Positions 35,208 through 43,388 of a stretch of 43,652 nt of DNA are shown one piece after another (positions within the stretch are counted from its first letter, which is position 1; every line of letters begins with the position of its first letter). The position numbers were made by a program, and so were the translations under genes. The notes beneath the pieces were generated by a model. It worked only from the letters and a program-made list of their open reading frames with translations, was not told the origin of the DNA and searched no databases. Source of the stretch: Chloroflexi bacterium OHK40 (lineage in GTDB: Bacteria; Chloroflexota; Chloroflexia; Chloroflexales; Chloroflexaceae); contig SFCB01000195.1 in assembly GCA_004367505.1 (NCBI GenBank), positions 1-43,652 of the forward strand, written 5' to 3'.

Positions 35208-35256
35208 CCGGGGACCGAGGAGCAGGATTACCTGGTTCTCGGTCCCCGGTTTTTTT
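35208..35256 (+). terminator. rho-independent terminator after the ABC ATPase gene
   Basis: A perfect 12-bp stem (CCGGGGACCGAG / CTCGGTCCCCGG), extended inside by further pairs around an ATTA loop, followed by seven T. It ends three bases before the argC stop on the opposite strand. The left arm is part of a run of GGGGACCGGGAACC-type repeats. Confidence 0.95.
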
Positions 35257-35258
35257 GG

Positions 35259-36260
35259 CTACTGGAGCGCGGTCGTTTCTTCAAACCCCAGCATCAGGTT
35301 CATGTTCTGCACTGCTTGACCTGAGGCGCCTTTCAGCAGGTTGTCCAGCGCTGCGACGATAATGTAGCGCCCGTGCTCCGGCTCCACTGGCTGCAGGCCA
35401 ATCGCGAGGTGCATGCTGTTCTGTACCAGTCGCAGTTCGGGTAGCCGGCCCGGCGGCAAGAGCCGCACGAATGGCTCGCCAGCATAGACCCCGTAGGCTG
35501 CCCGGGCCTCCTCCAGACTCACGCCTGGCCGGAGGGTGACGTAGATCGTCGAGAGGATGCCGCGAAACACCGGCAGCAGGTGCGGCGAAAAGATGATGTG
35601 CAGCCCCGTTTCCTGCTCCATCTCGCCGAGGTGGCGGTGGCTGCGGCCAATAGTGTAGGCGCTGAAGGTCTCGTGCGTCTCGCCGAAGTGGGTCTTCAGG
35701 CTGAGCGAGCGTCCGGCACCCGACACACCCGACTTGCTGTCCACGATCACGGTGCGGTCGGCGATGAGCCCTGCCCGCTCCAGCGGCCAGAGCGGGAGGA
35801 TGGCAGTGAGGGGGTAGCAGCCGGTATTGGCAACGAGCCGCGCCCGCCGGATCGCGTCGCGGTGGAGCTCGGGCAGACCGTAGACGGCAGTGCTCAGGAG
35901 CTCGGGTGCCGGGTGGGGCTTGCCGCGCCGTCGCTGGTAATCGTCGGGGTCGCGCAGGCGGAAGGTGTCTGAGAAGTCGACGACCTTCACGCCACGCTCC
36001 AGGGCCTGCTGGACGATTGGCAACAGCTCGGCCGCCCCATGGGGCAGGCAGGTGAAGATCAAGTCCACCCCCGCCAGGTTCGCCTCATCCGCGCTCACGA
36101 GCTGCTGATCGATCAGCGTCGGGAAGATGTCGCTCAGGCGCTGCCCGGCGGCTGAGCGGGCCGTCGCAAAGGCGATCTCGACGCCGGGGTGGCGCGTAAG
36201 GATCTTGATCAGCTCGAATCCGGTGTAGCCGCTCGCCCCGTAGATGCCAACCCGTGCCAT
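35259..36260 (-). CDS. argC: N-acetyl-gamma-glutamyl-phosphate reductase
   Basis: A 333-aa ArgC, the NADPH-dependent third step of arginine synthesis. The nucleotide motif is GIYGASGYTGFEL (residues 5-17); the catalytic Cys148 lies in VANTGCYPLTA; SGVSGAGRSLSLKTHF and the substrate-binding SRSHRHLGEME-like segment (TIGRSHRHLGEMEQE) follow. Length is typical of the short ArgC form. ATG 36260 has AGGAG nine bases upstream; 19 more codons upstream are open but not family-like. No other arg gene is adjacent. The mRNA probably starts near 36627. Confidence 0.97.
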   Translation of the reverse strand: MARVGIYGASGYTGFELIKILTRHPGVEIAFATARSAAGQRLSDIFPTLIDQQLVSADEANLAGVDLIFTCLPHGAAELLPIVQQALERGVKVVDFSDTFRLRDPDDYQRRRGKPHPAPELLSTAVYGLPELHRDAIRRARLVANTGCYPLTAILPLWPLERAGLIADRTVIVDSKSGVSGAGRSLSLKTHFGETHETFSAYTIGRSHRHLGEMEQETGLHIIFSPHLLPVFRGILSTIYVTLRPGVSLEEARAAYGVYAGEPFVRLLPPGRLPELRLVQNSMHLAIGLQPVEPEHGRYIIVAALDNLLKGASGQAVQNMNLMLGFEETTALQ

Positions 36261-36485
36261 CACGCTTCTCCTGTAAATCCTGTCTTCAGGGTGGTCCCCT
36301 GGCATAACCAGAGCCATCCTCCCCAGCCCGCTCGCCCCTGCTCACGCGAGGGGGCGAGTGTGTCGAGTGAAACAGGGTGCGGGCGCCGGGCGCCCTGCCC
36401 TGGGAGGTTCGCCAACGGAGGTGCCACGACGCGCGTCTGTCGTCGGTGTCTGTATTCTGACGGACTGAGTTCCACCCGTTCGCGC

Positions 36486-36538
36486 AGGAGCGGGTCCTCA
36501 CCTGCGCGGGGCGGGGCTCCGCCCCCGCGAAAGCGGGG
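36486..36538. repeat. spacer hairpin element, copy 1
   Basis: A 53-bp element beginning AGGAGCGGGTCCTCAC and ending in a GC hairpin (GCGGGG ... CCCCGC) and GCGAAAGCGGGG. Copy 2 at 36794 shares about 80 per cent of positions, with one deletion. Confidence 0.75.
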
Positions 36539-36622
36539 GACGCCAGATTTGGCTTTGCCGTCCAGGCTCCCGGCTACGCGAGGGTAGGCTTGTACTCCTG
36601 GCTGCCGCCGACCCACGCCGAA

Positions 36623-36654
36623 GCATGCGCGCATTATACCCCGATGGCGCATGC
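36623..36654. promoter_or_regulatory. inverted repeat bracketing divergent promoters
   Basis: GCATGCGC (36623-36630) and GCGCATGC (36647-36654) form a perfect 8-bp inverted repeat, with CAT / ATG extending it after a one-base bulge. It encloses the minus-strand -10 and touches the plus-strand -10, so a bound protein could shut both genes. Confidence 0.5.
36633..36638 (-). promoter_or_regulatory. -10 box reading toward argC
   Basis: Perfect TATAAT on the minus strand; initiation near 36627 would give an argC leader of about 370 nt. The -35 region is weak. Confidence 0.45.
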
Positions 36655-36660
36655 TATACT
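36652..36660 (+). promoter_or_regulatory. extended -10 promoter of the MGDG-synthase-like gene
   Basis: TG-C-TATACT, identical to the boxes before mutS, lacI and the 42529 gene. It gives a leader of about 240 nt that contains copy 2 of the hairpin element. Confidence 0.5.
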
Positions 36661-36793
36661 GCCGCCGGGCGGTGTGGAACAGGGCTCGTGTAACGTCCGA
36701 CACCGCCACAAGCCCGCATTCCTCAGCACTCACTCCCAAAGCGGGATCGGGAGAGCCGGAGGCGTCCTGCTGCGGAGGCACCCTTCGCCCGGG

Positions 36794-36845
36794 AGGAGCG
36801 GGTTCTCACGCGCGTGGGGAGGGCTCCGCTCCCGCACAGGCGGGG
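36794..36845. repeat. spacer hairpin element, copy 2
   Basis: A 52-bp relative of 36486-36538. Differences in the two stem arms (for example the right arm CCCCCGC in copy 1 and CTCCCGC in copy 2) largely keep base pairing, which hints at a selected RNA or DNA hairpin. Confidence 0.75.
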
Positions 36846-36905
36846 CGTGGGGAACGGACGGCGGTGCATCCGCCTGCGGTATAGATCCAGCGCAAGGACG
36901 TTTCT

Positions 36906-38363
36906 ATGGCCACCAGGGTGCTCATTCTCTCCGCGAGCGTCGGAACGGGCCACAAATCGGCTGCCGCCGCGCTCGAGCAGGTCTTTCGTGAGCGGCCCGA
37001 TGTCGAGGTTGTCAACCAGGACGCCCTCAAGCTCACCTCACGCCTCTACCAGGCGACCGCCGCCGACGCCTACTTCGCGATGGTCAAAGGCAACCCCTGG
37101 GCCGTCGGCTGGCTCTATGACTTCAACGACGAGCCCTTCAAGAACGAGATCGGCCTCAACCGCCTCTGGAACGACCTGAATGCCCAGCCACTGGCCCGCT
37201 TCATCGAAGACTTCGACCCCGACATTACCGTCTGCACTCACTTTATGCCCGCCGGCATTGCGGCCCAGTTGCTCACCGCCGACAAGATCGAGGGCCGGCT
37301 GGCGATTGTTACCACCGACTACGACTTCCAGGGCATGTGGTTGAGCCACGCCTTCAACCGCTATTTCGTGGCCATCGAGGAGGCCCGTGAGCAGCTCGCC
37401 GTGCTCGGGATCGACCGTGAGCGGATCACCGTCTCCGGGATTCCGGTGACGCCCGCGCTCAGCGCCCCGCTGGACGTAGCGGCCGTGCGCGAGCGCTTCG
37501 GCCTGCGCGACGAGCTGCCGACGCTGCTCGTCTCGGCTGGCGCACTGGGCGGCGGCCCCGCCCGCGAGATCGTCGCGCAGCTCCTGGGCCTCACCATCCC
37601 GATGCAGACGGTGGTCGTCTGCGGGCGCAACGAAGCCCTGCGCGAGGATGTTGTGGCGCTCACCACCGCGCACAGCGAGCGCTTCCGGGTGCTCGGCTTC
37701 ACCCCCGAGATGCCCGCGCTCATGCGCGTGGCCTCGCTCTTTATCGGGAAGCCCGGTGGGCTTACCTCGGCCGAGTGTATGGCTGCCGGCCTGCCCATGC
37801 TGATCGTTGCCCCCATCCCCGGCCAGGAGGAGCGCAACAGTGATCACCTGCTCGAGAATTGTGCCGCAGCGCGCTGCAACAACCTCGGGACGATCGGCTA
37901 CAAAGTGGCGCGCATCCTGGAAGAGCCCGGGCGCCTGGAGCGCATGCGCAAGGCGACGGCCCGCCTCGGCCGGCCGGATGCCGCTCGGGTGGTGGTGGAT
38001 ACGCTCCTCGCCGATACGGCCGAGCCCAGGCGCTTCACCCCCGAGGAGCGGCGCCAGATCATTGCTGCCGCCCGCAGCGGCCTGACCGTGGCGCCGCCGC
38101 CCCTTGCCGACGAGGTACCGCTCTATAACGATGCCACCGGCGTGTACCTCGGCGCGATCAGCCACCACCAACTCCAGTTCCTCATCGACCAGCTTGAGGA
38201 AGAGCACGAGCACGACACGACCTACTTTCTCGACCAGCCCACCCTGCAGTTCCTGGCCGAACGTGGCGCCGACCGGGAACTGATCGAGACGCTCTACCGT
38301 GCCCTCGGCGATGCCGATCACGTCGAGATCCGCTATGTGAAGCCCCAGGCCCCTCCGGCTTGA
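36906..38363 (+). CDS. MGDG synthase-family (GT28) glycosyltransferase
   Basis: A 485-aa enzyme of the monogalactosyl-/processive glycosyldiacylglycerol synthase family, which adds a hexose from a UDP-sugar to diacylglycerol at the membrane surface. The N-terminal lipid-acceptor domain starts VLILSASVGTGHKSAAAALEQ; the donor domain has LLVSAGALGGGPAREIV, VVVCGRN and the signature LFIGKPGGLTSAECMAAGLPMLIV. MurG is a distant relative. Residues about 370-485 form a C-terminal extension (acidic, with HHQLQFLIDQLEEEHEHDTTYF) not needed in the core family. Sugar (Gal or Glc) cannot be told. ATG 36906 has AAGGA eight bases upstream. The GH5 gene follows after 13 bp. Confidence 0.92.
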   Translation: MATRVLILSASVGTGHKSAAAALEQVFRERPDVEVVNQDALKLTSRLYQATAADAYFAMVKGNPWAVGWLYDFNDEPFKNEIGLNRLWNDLNAQPLARFIEDFDPDITVCTHFMPAGIAAQLLTADKIEGRLAIVTTDYDFQGMWLSHAFNRYFVAIEEAREQLAVLGIDRERITVSGIPVTPALSAPLDVAAVRERFGLRDELPTLLVSAGALGGGPAREIVAQLLGLTIPMQTVVVCGRNEALREDVVALTTAHSERFRVLGFTPEMPALMRVASLFIGKPGGLTSAECMAAGLPMLIVAPIPGQEERNSDHLLENCAAARCNNLGTIGYKVARILEEPGRLERMRKATARLGRPDAARVVVDTLLADTAEPRRFTPEERRQIIAAARSGLTVAPPPLADEVPLYNDATGVYLGAISHHQLQFLIDQLEEEHEHDTTYFLDQPTLQFLAERGADRELIETLYRALGDADHVEIRYVKPQAPPA

Positions 38364-38376
38364 GCAGAACCTCCCG

Positions 38377-40236
38377 ATGACCCTCACGCTTGTTGGCCCC
38401 CGGCTGATCGATGCCCAGGGCCGGACTCTCATCCTCCGTGGCGTGAACCTCGGCGGCTCCAGCAAAGTGCCCCGCACCCCCGACGGCGCCACCTATCGCC
38501 GCGACGGCTTCTTCGACCACCGCAACGTCTCGTTCGTCGGCCGGCCCTTCCCCCTCGACGAGGCCGACGAGCATTTCGCGCGCCTGCGGGGCTGGGGCCT
38601 CACCGTCGTGCGCCTGATCGTCACCTGGGAAGCCGTGGAGCACGCCGGGCCCGGCCAGTACGACGAAGCCTACCTCGACTATCTGACGGCGATCGTCCGC
38701 CGGGCCGGCGAGCACGGCCTGACGCTCTTTGTCGACTTCCATCAGGACGTGTGGGGGCGGCACTCGGGTGGCGATGGCGCGCCCGGCTGGACCTACGAAG
38801 CCGTCGGGCTCGACATCACGCGCTTTCAGGAAACCGGCGCCGCGATCGTCCACGCGACCTACGGCGATCCCTTCCCACGCATGATCTGGCCAACCAACGG
38901 CTGGAAACTTGCCGCCGCCACGATGTTCACGCTCTTCTTTGGCGGCGACGACTTCGCCCCTGGGCTGACCGTGGCGGGTGAGCCAGTGCAAGGCTACCTG
39001 CAGCGCCATTACCTCGGGGCGCTGCGGCAGGTCGCGGCTCGGCTGCAGGGCTTCGCGCACGTGCTTGGCTACGACGTGATGAATGAGCCGATGCCCGGCT
39101 TCATCGGCAACGCCCGGCTGCACCTGCCTGCCTCGCCCATTCCACAGGGCGAGCGGCCGAGCCCCTTCGAGATGATGCTCCTGGGTGCGGGTTACCAGCG
39201 TGACGTAGAGCTCTGGGCCTCGGGGCTGCACCCGCGGCGCATCGGTCGCCGTACCCTGAACCTGGCCGGAATGCGGGCGTGGCTGCCAGGACGGGAGTGT
39301 GTATGGCGCCAGGCAGGCGTATGGGATGTTGGCGCCGATGGGGAGCCGAAGCTGCTGCGGCCGCACCACTTCAGCTATGTGCGCGGGCGGCGCGTAGCGT
39401 TCGGGCGCGACTACTGGCGGCCCTTCGTGAACCGGGCAGCCGCTGCCCTGCGCGAAGTTCACCCCGGCGCGCTGATCTTCGTCGAGCCCGAGTTCGGCGC
39501 CGTTGGGCCGGCATGGGGCCCCGACGACGCGCCCGCGATTGTCTATGCGCCCCACTGGTACGATCTGCTCACCCTCTACCTGAAGCGCTACCTCCCTGGC
39601 CTGGCGGCCGACCTGACACGGCGGGGACTGGTGGTCGGTATCGGGAACGTTGGCCGCCACTTTGCGGGCGAGCTACGGGCCCACGTGCGCCACGGCGCCG
39701 AGCAGATGGGCGCCCCGACCCTGATTGGCGAGTTTGGCATCCCCTTCGACCTGAACGGCAGGCTGGCCTATCGCACGGGCGATCTGCGTGTGGCAGAGGC
39801 CGCCATGGCCCGCAGCTTCCGGGTCCTCGATGATGCGCTTGCGAGCGGGACGCTCTGGAACTACACCGCCGACCACAGCATCGCCCGTGGCGACCAGTGG
39901 AACGGCGAGGACCTCTCGATCTTCAGCCGGGAGCATGGCGGCCCGGAGGGTGGGCGGGCGCTACGGGCGGTGGTGCGGCCCTACGGGCGAGCGACCGCCG
40001 GCACGCCCCTTGCCATGAGCTTCGACGTGGCGAGCCGGCGTTTTCGCTATCGCTTCCGTCACGACCCGGCCGTAACCGCGCCGACCGAGATCTTCGTGCC
40101 ACAGCTCCAGTACCCGGACGGCTGCATCGTGCATGTCTCCGATGGACGCTACGAACTCGACATGGCGGAGCAGGTGCTGCGCTACTGGCACAGCGCCGAG
40201 CGTGAAGAGCACGAACTCTGGTTCATGCCAGCGTAG
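38377..40236 (+). CDS. GH5 glycosidase, endoglycoceramidase/glucocerebrosidase-like
   Basis: A 619-aa (beta/alpha)8 glycosidase of family 5. The opening LIDAQGRTLILRGVNLGGSSKVP, the strand LFVDFHQDVWGRHSGGDGAPGW, the acid/base Glu237 in DVMNEPMPGF, APHWYD and the nucleophile Glu452 in LIGEFGIPFD match the group containing endoglycoceramidase and fungal glucosylceramidase (EGCrP2-like, GH5_12), which act on glycolipids. Residues about 520-619 form a C-terminal beta-rich domain. No signal peptide is present, so it is probably cytoplasmic. Its gene follows the glycolipid synthase by 13 bp, so the two may make and trim or turn over the same glycolipid. Confidence 0.9.
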   Translation: MTLTLVGPRLIDAQGRTLILRGVNLGGSSKVPRTPDGATYRRDGFFDHRNVSFVGRPFPLDEADEHFARLRGWGLTVVRLIVTWEAVEHAGPGQYDEAYLDYLTAIVRRAGEHGLTLFVDFHQDVWGRHSGGDGAPGWTYEAVGLDITRFQETGAAIVHATYGDPFPRMIWPTNGWKLAAATMFTLFFGGDDFAPGLTVAGEPVQGYLQRHYLGALRQVAARLQGFAHVLGYDVMNEPMPGFIGNARLHLPASPIPQGERPSPFEMMLLGAGYQRDVELWASGLHPRRIGRRTLNLAGMRAWLPGRECVWRQAGVWDVGADGEPKLLRPHHFSYVRGRRVAFGRDYWRPFVNRAAAALREVHPGALIFVEPEFGAVGPAWGPDDAPAIVYAPHWYDLLTLYLKRYLPGLAADLTRRGLVVGIGNVGRHFAGELRAHVRHGAEQMGAPTLIGEFGIPFDLNGRLAYRTGDLRVAEAAMARSFRVLDDALASGTLWNYTADHSIARGDQWNGEDLSIFSREHGGPEGGRALRAVVRPYGRATAGTPLAMSFDVASRRFRYRFRHDPAVTAPTEIFVPQLQYPDGCIVHVSDGRYELDMAEQVLRYWHSAEREEHELWFMPA

Positions 40237-40398
40237 GGGCGCCACCCTCGCGCACCGCCTCAGCGACAGCTACCGGATCAGCGCGGCGAATGGCGGCCTG
40301 CCGTGAGAGCGCGAACCGGGCCCCAGAAAACTACCCCTGGATGGCGTTCTGAGGCACCCAAGCCCTCCGCAGGCGGCGCAACCACGCTGGCAATGGCG

Positions 40399-41736
40399 CT
40401 AGAAGATCGACAGATAGCGCTCTACCTCCCAGGCCGAGACATAGGCGCGGTAGCTCTCCCACTCCTGCTGCTTGGCGTCGAGGAAGCGCTCAAGCGCATA
40501 GGGGCCAATCGCCTGCTGGATCACCTCATCCTCGCGCAGGGCATCGAGCGCCGCCCCCAGCGATGACGGGAGCATCGTGAGCCCCCGGGCACGCGGATCG
40601 ACGTGAAAGAGATCCTCCTCGGCGGCCTCGCGCAGCGGCAGCTTACGGCGGATGCCGTCCAGTCCCGCAGCGAGCATCGCCGCGTAGGCCAGGTAAGGGT
40701 TACAGGACGGATCGGGGCAGCGCAGTTCAACCCGCGTACTCTGGTGGCGGCCACCCGTAATGCGCGGCACACGCACGAGGGCCGAGCGGTTCGTGCGGCC
40801 CCAGGAGATATAGACGGGGGCCTCGAACCCGGGCACCAGGCGCTTGTAGGAGTTCACCAGGGGCGCCAGCAGCGCGCACATACCCCGGGCGTGAGCCAGC
40901 AGCCCGGCGATGAAGTGGCGGGCCGTAGCCGAGAGCCCGTACGGATCATCCGGGTCGGCGAAGGCGTTCTGCCCCGTCACCAGGTCCACCAGGCTCTGGT
41001 GGACGTGCATCCCGCTGCCGTTAACATGGGCGAAGGGCTTGGGCATGAAGGTCGCGTAGAGCCCATTGATCTGCGCGATAGCCTTCAGGGTCACCCGGGC
41101 CGTCACGGTGTGGTCGGCCGCGCGCAGCGCCTCATCGTAGCGCAGGTCGATCTCGTGCTGGCCGGCGGCCACCTCGTGGTGCGCGGCCTCCACACTGATC
41201 CCCAGCCCGTGCAGGGCCCGCACCATCTGGCGGCGGATCAGCGTCGCCTGATCGGTCGAGACATCGAAATAGCCTGCATTATCGTGCGGCAGGGGCAGAA
41301 CATCACGCTCCGGACTCGTCTTGAAGAGGAAGAACTCGAGCTCCGGCGCCACGTTGAAGCCGAACCCCAGGCTGGCGGCCTGCTGGGCAACACTTGCCAG
41401 CACAAAGCGCGGGTCACCGCCGAAGGGCTTCCCGTCAGGGGTCACGATATTGCAGATCAGCCGTGCCGTTGCCAGGCCCTCGTGCTGATCCCATGGGATC
41501 AGCGCGTAGGTCGCCAGATCGGGCACGAGGTACATATCGCTCTCAACGATCCGGGCGAAGCCCTCGATCGCCGAGCCATCGAACCAGACGCCGTGGTCCA
41601 GCGCGTCGGGCAGTTCGGCGCTGGGGATCGTCACCGTCTTGACCATGCCGAGGACATCGGTGAACTGGAGGTTCACGAAGGCGACGCGCTGCTCCTCGGC
41701 ACGCTGCAGCAGCGCCTGGCGGGGGTCGTCGCTCAT
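40399..41736 (-). CDS. glnA: glutamine synthetase, type I
   Basis: A 445-aa type-I glutamine synthetase, which makes glutamine from glutamate, ammonia and ATP. Signature blocks: FVNLQFTDVLGMVKTVTIP, FDGSAIEGFARIVESDMYLVPD, AAHHEVAAGQHEIDLRYDEAL, HVNGSGMHVHQSL, VPGFEAPVYISWGRTNRSALVRVP and RVELRCPDPSCNPYLAYAAML. Length fits the short GSI-alpha form; the adenylylated Tyr loop of GSI-beta is not seen. ATG 41736 has GAGGAG about ten bases upstream. The gene stands alone; the 162 bp after the preceding GH5 stop and its own stop show nothing else. Confidence 0.97.
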   Translation of the reverse strand: MSDDPRQALLQRAEEQRVAFVNLQFTDVLGMVKTVTIPSAELPDALDHGVWFDGSAIEGFARIVESDMYLVPDLATYALIPWDQHEGLATARLICNIVTPDGKPFGGDPRFVLASVAQQAASLGFGFNVAPELEFFLFKTSPERDVLPLPHDNAGYFDVSTDQATLIRRQMVRALHGLGISVEAAHHEVAAGQHEIDLRYDEALRAADHTVTARVTLKAIAQINGLYATFMPKPFAHVNGSGMHVHQSLVDLVTGQNAFADPDDPYGLSATARHFIAGLLAHARGMCALLAPLVNSYKRLVPGFEAPVYISWGRTNRSALVRVPRITGGRHQSTRVELRCPDPSCNPYLAYAAMLAAGLDGIRRKLPLREAAEEDLFHVDPRARGLTMLPSSLGAALDALREDEVIQQAIGPYALERFLDAKQQEWESYRAYVSAWEVERYLSIF

Positions 41737-41868
41737 ATGGGCCGGGCTCCTCGCTCGTTCGTGCCGCGCCAGGGTTGGCGAAAGGAGGTGCGCTTGGCCA
41801 CGGTCACGCGCGTATCTCGCGGTCCGCGTCCGAGGCGTTTCCTGGTGGCGCACGAAGCTGTTGCTCCC

Positions 41869-41877
41869 ATTGTACCA
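41869..41877 (-). promoter_or_regulatory. extended -10 promoter of glnA
   Basis: TG-G-TACAAT on the minus strand gives a leader of about 125 nt before the glnA ATG. It lies beside the divergent promoter at 41879. Confidence 0.5.
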
Positions 41878-41878
41878 C

Positions 41879-41907
41879 TGGACAAACAAGAACATATGTG
41901 CTATACT
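41879..41907 (+). promoter_or_regulatory. strong promoter into the 620-nt leader
   Basis: TGGACA (41879-41884), a 17-bp spacer ending in TGC, and TATACT (41902-41907). It reads away from glnA; the next gene on this strand starts only at 42529. Confidence 0.75.
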
Positions 41908-42528
41908 CATGCGTGCAACGCCTCGCGAAGCGCCGGATCGGCATCCGCGCCTCCCCCTTCTCCGTTCAGGGGCGGACAGGTCAATACTACGACTAGCGGT
42001 TTGCCTCATCCTGAAGGGCTATCCAACCCTTCTCCCAGGCCCGTAGCGGACAGAACCCGGATTCGATCGGCGGTTTGTCTTATCCTGATGGGCTACACGC
42101 GCTGCTCCCGGAGCGGAGGTTTGGCAGCCTGCCCCGCGTAAATAGGGGGAGAGCCAGAAGTGCGGCCCAACGCCGTGAACCACACGTCCGACCAGGCGGG
42201 CTGTCCGCCCTCGAACCATTCTGCGGAGGGGGTTGCGCGGCGATCCCGGGTGCTACGTCCAGTAGCCACGCTGGCCTCGGGAGCAACCACGGCCCGGCAT
42301 GGCGATGCGAGCGCGCCCGGGCACGAGGCCGGGGGCACCAATCGCGTTCAGCCCGGCTCTGGCCGTGATCGAGGGAGGGCCGGCTGGCAGCCAGCGACGG
42401 CCTGTATCGTAGCGGAGGGTCGTGCGGGAGTGCCCGGTTGACACCGGCGGGGTCCTACCGGCCGCGCGGGTGCTCAGGAGCATCGAAGGATCCACGAAGA
42501 AGCACGAGCACAGCTAAGGAGCACCAGC
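41908..42528 (+). other. long untranslated leader or non-coding RNA region
   Basis: No open frame here is convincing. It contains the diverged 74-bp tandem duplication (41972-42119), a hairpin GAAGGG / CCCTTC (42013-42032) inside the first copy, GGCAG / CTGCC (about 42123-42134), GGCGG / CCGCC near 42200 and GCTGG-CAG-CCAGC near 42388. No known RNA family is recognised. It may be a structured 5' leader of the 42529 gene or an independent RNA. Confidence 0.5.
41972..42119. repeat. diverged 74-bp tandem duplication
   Basis: Units 41972-42045 and 42046-42119. Each starts GCGGACAG and, 24 bases in, carries a 26-base block (41996-42021 and 42070-42095) matching at 23 of 26 positions. The bases between are mostly different, so only two blocks are conserved at fixed spacing. 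Confidence 0.75.
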
Positions 42529-43356
42529 ATGATCGGCCGCAACCGCGTGCGCCAGGCCCAGGACGTCATCACCCTGCAGTACGCAAACGGCAAAAGCATG
42601 GCCCGCCAGGTAGGCAGTAGCGGGCGCTTCGCCCCCTACGTCGGCTTCCACATCGAAGTCGGGAAGGACTCGGAGATCGACACGGCCCTCAGTGCTGCCA
42701 GGGTCACCCAGATCGAGATCAAGCACCAGCGCCCCGGCGGGGCGGAGATCATCCGGCACTGGGGCCTCGGGGAAACCGTACGGCTCTACCCCGTCACCAG
42801 TGGCCCGGTGGCGCCGACGGTGGCCGCCTCGCTGGCAGGCAAGAACGCCGACGCGACGGCTGAGGCCGGGATCGGTCTGCGCTGGGGAGAGCACGAGCGC
42901 AGCAAGCTGGCCATTCGGGGCTACCTGGATCTGCTGGTGCAGGCCGGGTCGTTGCGGCTCGTACAACTCTCCGTACGCTCCCGGATGACCGACGAACTGC
43001 TCAAGGCGCTGATCGACCACGGGCGTGTCTGCGAGGCCGCCGACAGTCTGGTTGACCGAGCGCGCCACCCGGAGGTCGTCTGCTTCCACGAGATCGCGCT
43101 TCCCCTTGGCCCCGGCGAGGAGGAGCTCTGGGGCAAGACGGACACCACCTCGGTGACGCCCTTCCGTAGCATGCACCCGGCGCTGATCGACGCCGACTAC
43201 CTGCGGGGGGGCTGGCGCCCCGATAGTGTCCACGCCGCCGCCCTGCGCGACTGGGATGGGATCCAGTTCTGGGCCCGCGAGTACGCCTCCCAGGCCGAGG
43301 AGGCCGGGCGTGGCCCCGAGGCCGTGGCCGCCAATGGCGCCGAGGACGTGCTCTAG
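42529..43356 (+). CDS. protein of unknown function, 275 aa
   Basis: I do not recognise the family. The protein is soluble, with no signal peptide or membrane segment. It begins MIGRNRVRQAQDVITLQYANG, has a likely beta-rich first half (IEVGKDSEIDTALSAARVTQIEIKH, HWGLGETVRLYPV), a middle with RGYLDLLVQAGSLRLVQLSVRSRMTDELLKALIDHGRV, and a C-terminal part with FHEIALPLGPGEEELWGKTDTTSVTPF and DWDGIQFWAREYA. Codon use matches its neighbours, so recent transfer is not indicated. AAGGAG lies eight bases before the ATG. It follows an unusually long leader and is followed by a repeat cluster. Composition would fit a nucleic-acid-related or phage/plasmid-like protein, but this is not supported by a motif. 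Confidence 0.8.
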   Translation: MIGRNRVRQAQDVITLQYANGKSMARQVGSSGRFAPYVGFHIEVGKDSEIDTALSAARVTQIEIKHQRPGGAEIIRHWGLGETVRLYPVTSGPVAPTVAASLAGKNADATAEAGIGLRWGEHERSKLAIRGYLDLLVQAGSLRLVQLSVRSRMTDELLKALIDHGRVCEAADSLVDRARHPEVVCFHEIALPLGPGEEELWGKTDTTSVTPFRSMHPALIDADYLRGGWRPDSVHAAALRDWDGIQFWAREYASQAEEAGRGPEAVAANGAEDVL

Positions 43357-43388
43357 CGGGTTGCCTATCGTGGCCCCGCCTATCCTCT

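Larger units (their letters stand above)
36261..36905. other. 645-bp spacer between divergent argC and the MGDG-synthase-like gene
   Basis: No gene is supported. The argC side carries hairpins at 36331-36358 (CTCGCCCC / GGGGCGAG) and 36381-36395 (GGGCGCC-G-GGCGCCC). The middle has divergent promoters at 36633-36660. A hairpin element occurs twice, at 36486-36538 and 36794-36845, one in each presumed leader. Confidence 0.7.

Noticed and set aside
41972-42119. CRISPR-like or tRNA content in the tandem duplication
   Set aside because: Only two copies with an internal conserved pair of blocks; no cloverleaf or TTCRANNC arm could be fitted.
40603-42141. A 512-codon plus-strand open frame opposite glnA
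   Set aside because: Mirrors the glnA codons and has no domain; glnA is certain.
42438-42443. TTGACA as the -35 box of a promoter close to the 42529 gene
   Set aside because: No -10-like hexamer lies 15-19 bp downstream (the sequence there is GCCGCG-like).
42529-43356. Prophage or plasmid gene
   Set aside because: No integrase, terminase, replication or structural phage gene is near, and codon use resembles the neighbours.
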